A stretch of DNA of 5,989 nt from CAYGWP01 sp964353455 (lineage in GTDB: Bacteria > Planctomycetota > Phycisphaerae > FEN-1346), in contig CAYGWP010000336.1 of assembly GCA_964353455.1 (NCBI GenBank), positions 1 to 5,989 of the forward strand. Reading direction: 5' to 3'. Positions 5,820 to 5,989 of the stretch are shown here, piece after piece (the first letter of the stretch is position 1; each line of letters begins with the position of its first letter). Position numbers and translations under genes: made by a program. The notes beneath the pieces are model-generated. The model did not search any database. It saw only the letters and a program-made list of their open reading frames with translations, and had not been told where the DNA came from.

Positions 5820-5989
5820 GCGGAGGCCCCCTTTCTCGGCGGACGGCTGCACGGGTCGGCGCTGCGGATGCGGTCAACGAGGGCCGTGGTGCTCAGGCCC
5901 CTGATGAGCGGCGCGAGAACGACGCGTCCGCCGTACGACGCGACGAACTCGCGGCCGACGACGCCCTTGCGGCGCCAGTCCTCGCCCTT
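5816..5989 (-). CDS. rfaE2: D-glycero-beta-D-manno-heptose 1-phosphate adenylyltransferase, C-terminal part (truncated by window edge)
   Basis: The last 57 residues and TGA stop of a gene that enters from the right edge. The segment opens KGEDWRRKGVVGREFV and continues GGRVVLAPLIRGLSTTALVDRIR. This is the characteristic C-terminus of RfaE2/HldE adenylyltransferase: KG(E/A)D(W/Y), VVGRE, GG-V-L-PL and the G-STT helix. The enzyme joins ATP and heptose-1-phosphate to make ADP-heptose. Whether this is a stand-alone RfaE2 or the C-terminal half of a bifunctional HldE kinase-adenylyltransferase cannot be decided here. After DRIR a 16-residue unconserved tail (rich in Pro, Arg and Ser) precedes the stop, which overlaps the gmhA start. 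Its position immediately before gmhA confirms an ADP-heptose operon. Confidence 0.88.
   Translation of the reverse strand, partial: KGEDWRRKGVVGREFVASYGGRVVLAPLIRGLSTTALVDRIRSADPCSRPPRKGASA

Larger units (their letters stand above)
1..5989 (-). other. LPS inner-core operon (seven co-directional genes)
   Basis: All seven genes run on the minus strand without a break. The junctions are rfaE2/gmhA ATGA overlap (5816-5819), gmhA/gmhB 6-base gap, gmhB/waaF ATGA overlap (3897-3900), waaF/GT2 10-base gap, GT2/kinase GTGA overlap (2019-2022) and kinase/GT4 GTGA overlap (241-244). No promoter or terminator fits between them. The order runs from donor synthesis to transfer to phosphorylation to further glycosylation. 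The operon continues beyond both edges. Confidence 0.85.

Noticed and set aside
5820..5852. Upstream in-frame start for gmhA adding 11 residues
   Set aside because: The extension lies inside the rfaE2 tail, is not part of the GmhA fold, and the ATGA-overlapping ATG at 5819 has a ribosome site and the conserved opening.

Overview
The window is a single, very GC-rich stretch of a Gram-negative-type genome. It is coding almost end to end, and every supported gene lies on the minus strand. Reading in transcription order (high to low coordinates), it is part of a lipopolysaccharide (LPS) inner-core operon: the 3' end of an ADP-heptose-pathway adenylyltransferase (rfaE2/hldE C-terminal part), gmhA, an enlarged gmhB, waaF-type heptosyltransferase, a family 2 glycosyltransferase, a double-domain WaaP-like LPS core kinase, and the 5' end of a GT4 glycosyltransferase. 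Both end genes are cut by the window edges. No gap between genes exceeds 10 bases. Four of the six junctions are 4-base ATGA/GTGA overlaps, so the genes are very probably co-transcribed and translationally coupled.

The pathway logic is clear. GmhA isomerises sedoheptulose-7-phosphate to heptose-7-phosphate. A kinase outside the window makes the 1,7-bisphosphate, GmhB removes the 7-phosphate, and RfaE2 makes the ADP-activated heptose. The GT9 enzyme then transfers heptose to the growing core. The GT2 and GT4 enzymes probably add further sugars, and the tandem kinase probably phosphorylates core sugars.

Three things are out of the ordinary. First, gmhB is about 250 residues longer than a normal GmhB: it continues through a Pro/Glu/Ala-rich linker into a four-cysteine zinc-ribbon-like module and a C-terminal two-helix membrane hairpin. 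Second, the kinase is a full internal duplication (two WaaP-like domains in one chain), and the first domain has a variant catalytic loop. Third, two compact GC-rich palindromic elements sit in frame inside coding sequence: a 55-base nested palindrome (4536-4590) in the gmhB linker and a 30-base interrupted palindrome (971-1000) in the second kinase domain. Comparison of the two kinase domains shows that the latter corresponds to about 12 extra residues.

Organism: a high-GC LPS-making bacterium. Palindromes of this style inside genes and the double WaaP-like kinase remind me of uncultured Planctomycetota (for example Phycisphaerae-like lineages), but this is recollection and inference, not a demonstrated assignment. 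I see no RNA genes, CRISPR array, transposase, promoter or terminator, and no noncoding stretch longer than 10 bases.
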